The translations under genes and the position numbers were made by a program. From Ditylenchus dipsaci (taxonomy: Eukaryota > Nematoda > Chromadorea > Rhabditida > Anguinidae), in the NCBI GenBank assembly GCA_004194705.1, contig SADC01000803.1, positions 274,308 to 338,307 on the forward strand: a DNA stretch of 64,000 bases, in the 5' to 3' direction. How positions within the stretch are numbered: the stretch's first letter is position 1; the number at the start of each line of letters is the position of its first letter. Shown here one piece after another: positions 62,900 to 64,000 of this stretch. Under the pieces are notes generated by a model. That model saw only the letters and a program-made list of their open reading frames with translations. It had not been told where the DNA came from and searched no databases.

Positions 62900-64000
62900 G
62901 TGTGTGCTACAGTACTATCGATTGGTGTGTCAAAATGGATATCAAGAGTATTGTTATTATTGGAAATTATCATTGAATTAAACATGCGAAAATAAAAAGT
63001 GCATTTTTCTAATAATTATCCGCCCTGAAAATGAAAAAAATGCATCTACATATAGTATTTGGCATGATTTCGTCACGCGCATAATTAACGCGTTAGTTTG
63101 AAGTTCGGTTTTTTAGGCGTTTTCGACTTTCGAATAAGTGTAACTCAACTTTTGATGCTGAAATATTTGTTGGTGTATTGGAAAGCTTAAATGTACGGAC
63201 AATTCTGCGTGAATTGGGCATATACATGCCTATCGGAAGATGACGCTTCAGGGCTGTGCGCGTGACACAAGAACTTCCCAGAGAACTTTTTTCAAGCAAA
63301 TTTTTGGGACGCAAGCGACTCGCCAACGCCATAACTCGCCAACGCAAAATACTCGCCAACGCATCACAACCACCCAACGACCCCAAAATTACATTTTCAG
63401 GACTGCTCAAAAACCATTTCATGTAATAATTTTGCCATGCAAGTACCGGAAAGTGATTTTAAAGAGGACAAAAGGCAGAATCGGATGGGGAAGGGACAGT
63501 AGTCTAGTACCCCCTTTTTGGGCGGGAGCTGAATGAAGGAAATCAGATTGTTGAAAAAAATTAAGAGTCTTCATTTATTGACTGTAGTGTATCTCTCAAA
63601 ATTTATAATCTTTTTCCACAATAAAACCATTCATATGTAAAATGTATAAGCCTAGCCTTGTGATAACATGAGTAATAGTTTTCAGTCTAATCTAATTTTT
63701 TAAACTATTGTGATAACCCCCCCCCCCCCGGTAGACATTCTTTCAAGCCCAAGCCTAATTTTTTGTCTATTTAAGCAATCATATAATTATATTTTTTTCA
63801 ACAATGAAACAAATATTGAGACTAGCTACCCCAGACTTAAGGTCTCTAAGTTCAGAACAGTTATGTGAAAAACCTAGCATGAGTATAATTCTAGCTTTTT
63901 TTAAAACCGCCGTATTCCAATGCTATATTAGAAAGCCAGTCCATGCACCGGAATACGTTAACTGATCAAGGGATCATATAAATATTTTTTTTCAATTTTT
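62900..64000. other. right edge, no gene recognised
   Basis: Holds three tandem ACTCGCCAACGC-type copies at about 63308-63365 and a run of about 12 C at 63718-63729. No exon, RNA gene or clear transposon end was recognised. Confidence 0.5.

Overview
The window is nuclear DNA from an animal. It is AT-rich. Four genes with human or fly counterparts can be rebuilt exon by exon with mostly GT-AG introns: mannose-6-phosphate isomerase, carnitine O-acetyltransferase, taspase 1 and a very long secreted complement-control (CCP/sushi) protein of the Hikaru genki/LEV-9 type. Introns that escaped insertions are 45-65 nt with TTTCAG or TTTTAG acceptors. Together with a synaptic-type WAP-CCP-Ig-CCP protein this suggests an ecdysozoan, with a nematode as the first candidate. 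That is inference; no rRNA or mitochondrial sequence is present to settle it.

Layout. 1-7.5 kb: repeats only, including a palindrome at the left edge, a hAT-type MITE with a perfect 8-bp target duplication, a nested foldback and a decayed pogo/Tigger element. 7.5-11.8 kb, minus: complete MPI gene, ten coding exons including a 13-nt microexon. 12-15 kb: foldback MITEs. 15.15-24.8 kb, plus: carnitine acetyltransferase, first exon not found, with a 5.4-kb intron packed with nested inverted repeats. 25.7-28.0 kb, minus: complete taspase 1, seven exons with one apparent single-base loss, convergent with the acetyltransferase. 28.6-30.3 kb: a 1.7-kb foldback with near-identical ~800-bp arms. 33.0-62.3 kb, plus: the Hig/LEV-9-like gene, whose introns have swollen to as much as 7.9 kb and hold a 5.1-kb Helitron, a Harbinger derivative, a mariner relic, several foldbacks and many MITEs. 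62.3-64 kb: little.

The host genes do not form one pathway: MPI links glycolysis to mannose donors, the acetyltransferase buffers acetyl-CoA and carnitine, taspase cleaves nuclear regulators, and the CCP protein is expected outside the cell at synapses.

The most striking material is mobile. At least seven unrelated-looking inverted-repeat elements share one plan: both ends are arrays of a 12-20 bp word unique to that element, usually starting with G-rich bases, and where target duplications are visible they are 8-9 bp. The Helitron is also unusual: it has canonical termini, carries a spliced RPA-like multi-OB-fold gene and no Rep-helicase, and contains an exact 130-bp tandem array whose every unit looks like an exon plus an intron. 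Single-base homopolymer differences in gene exons and between the arms of the youngest foldback suggest residual assembly error.
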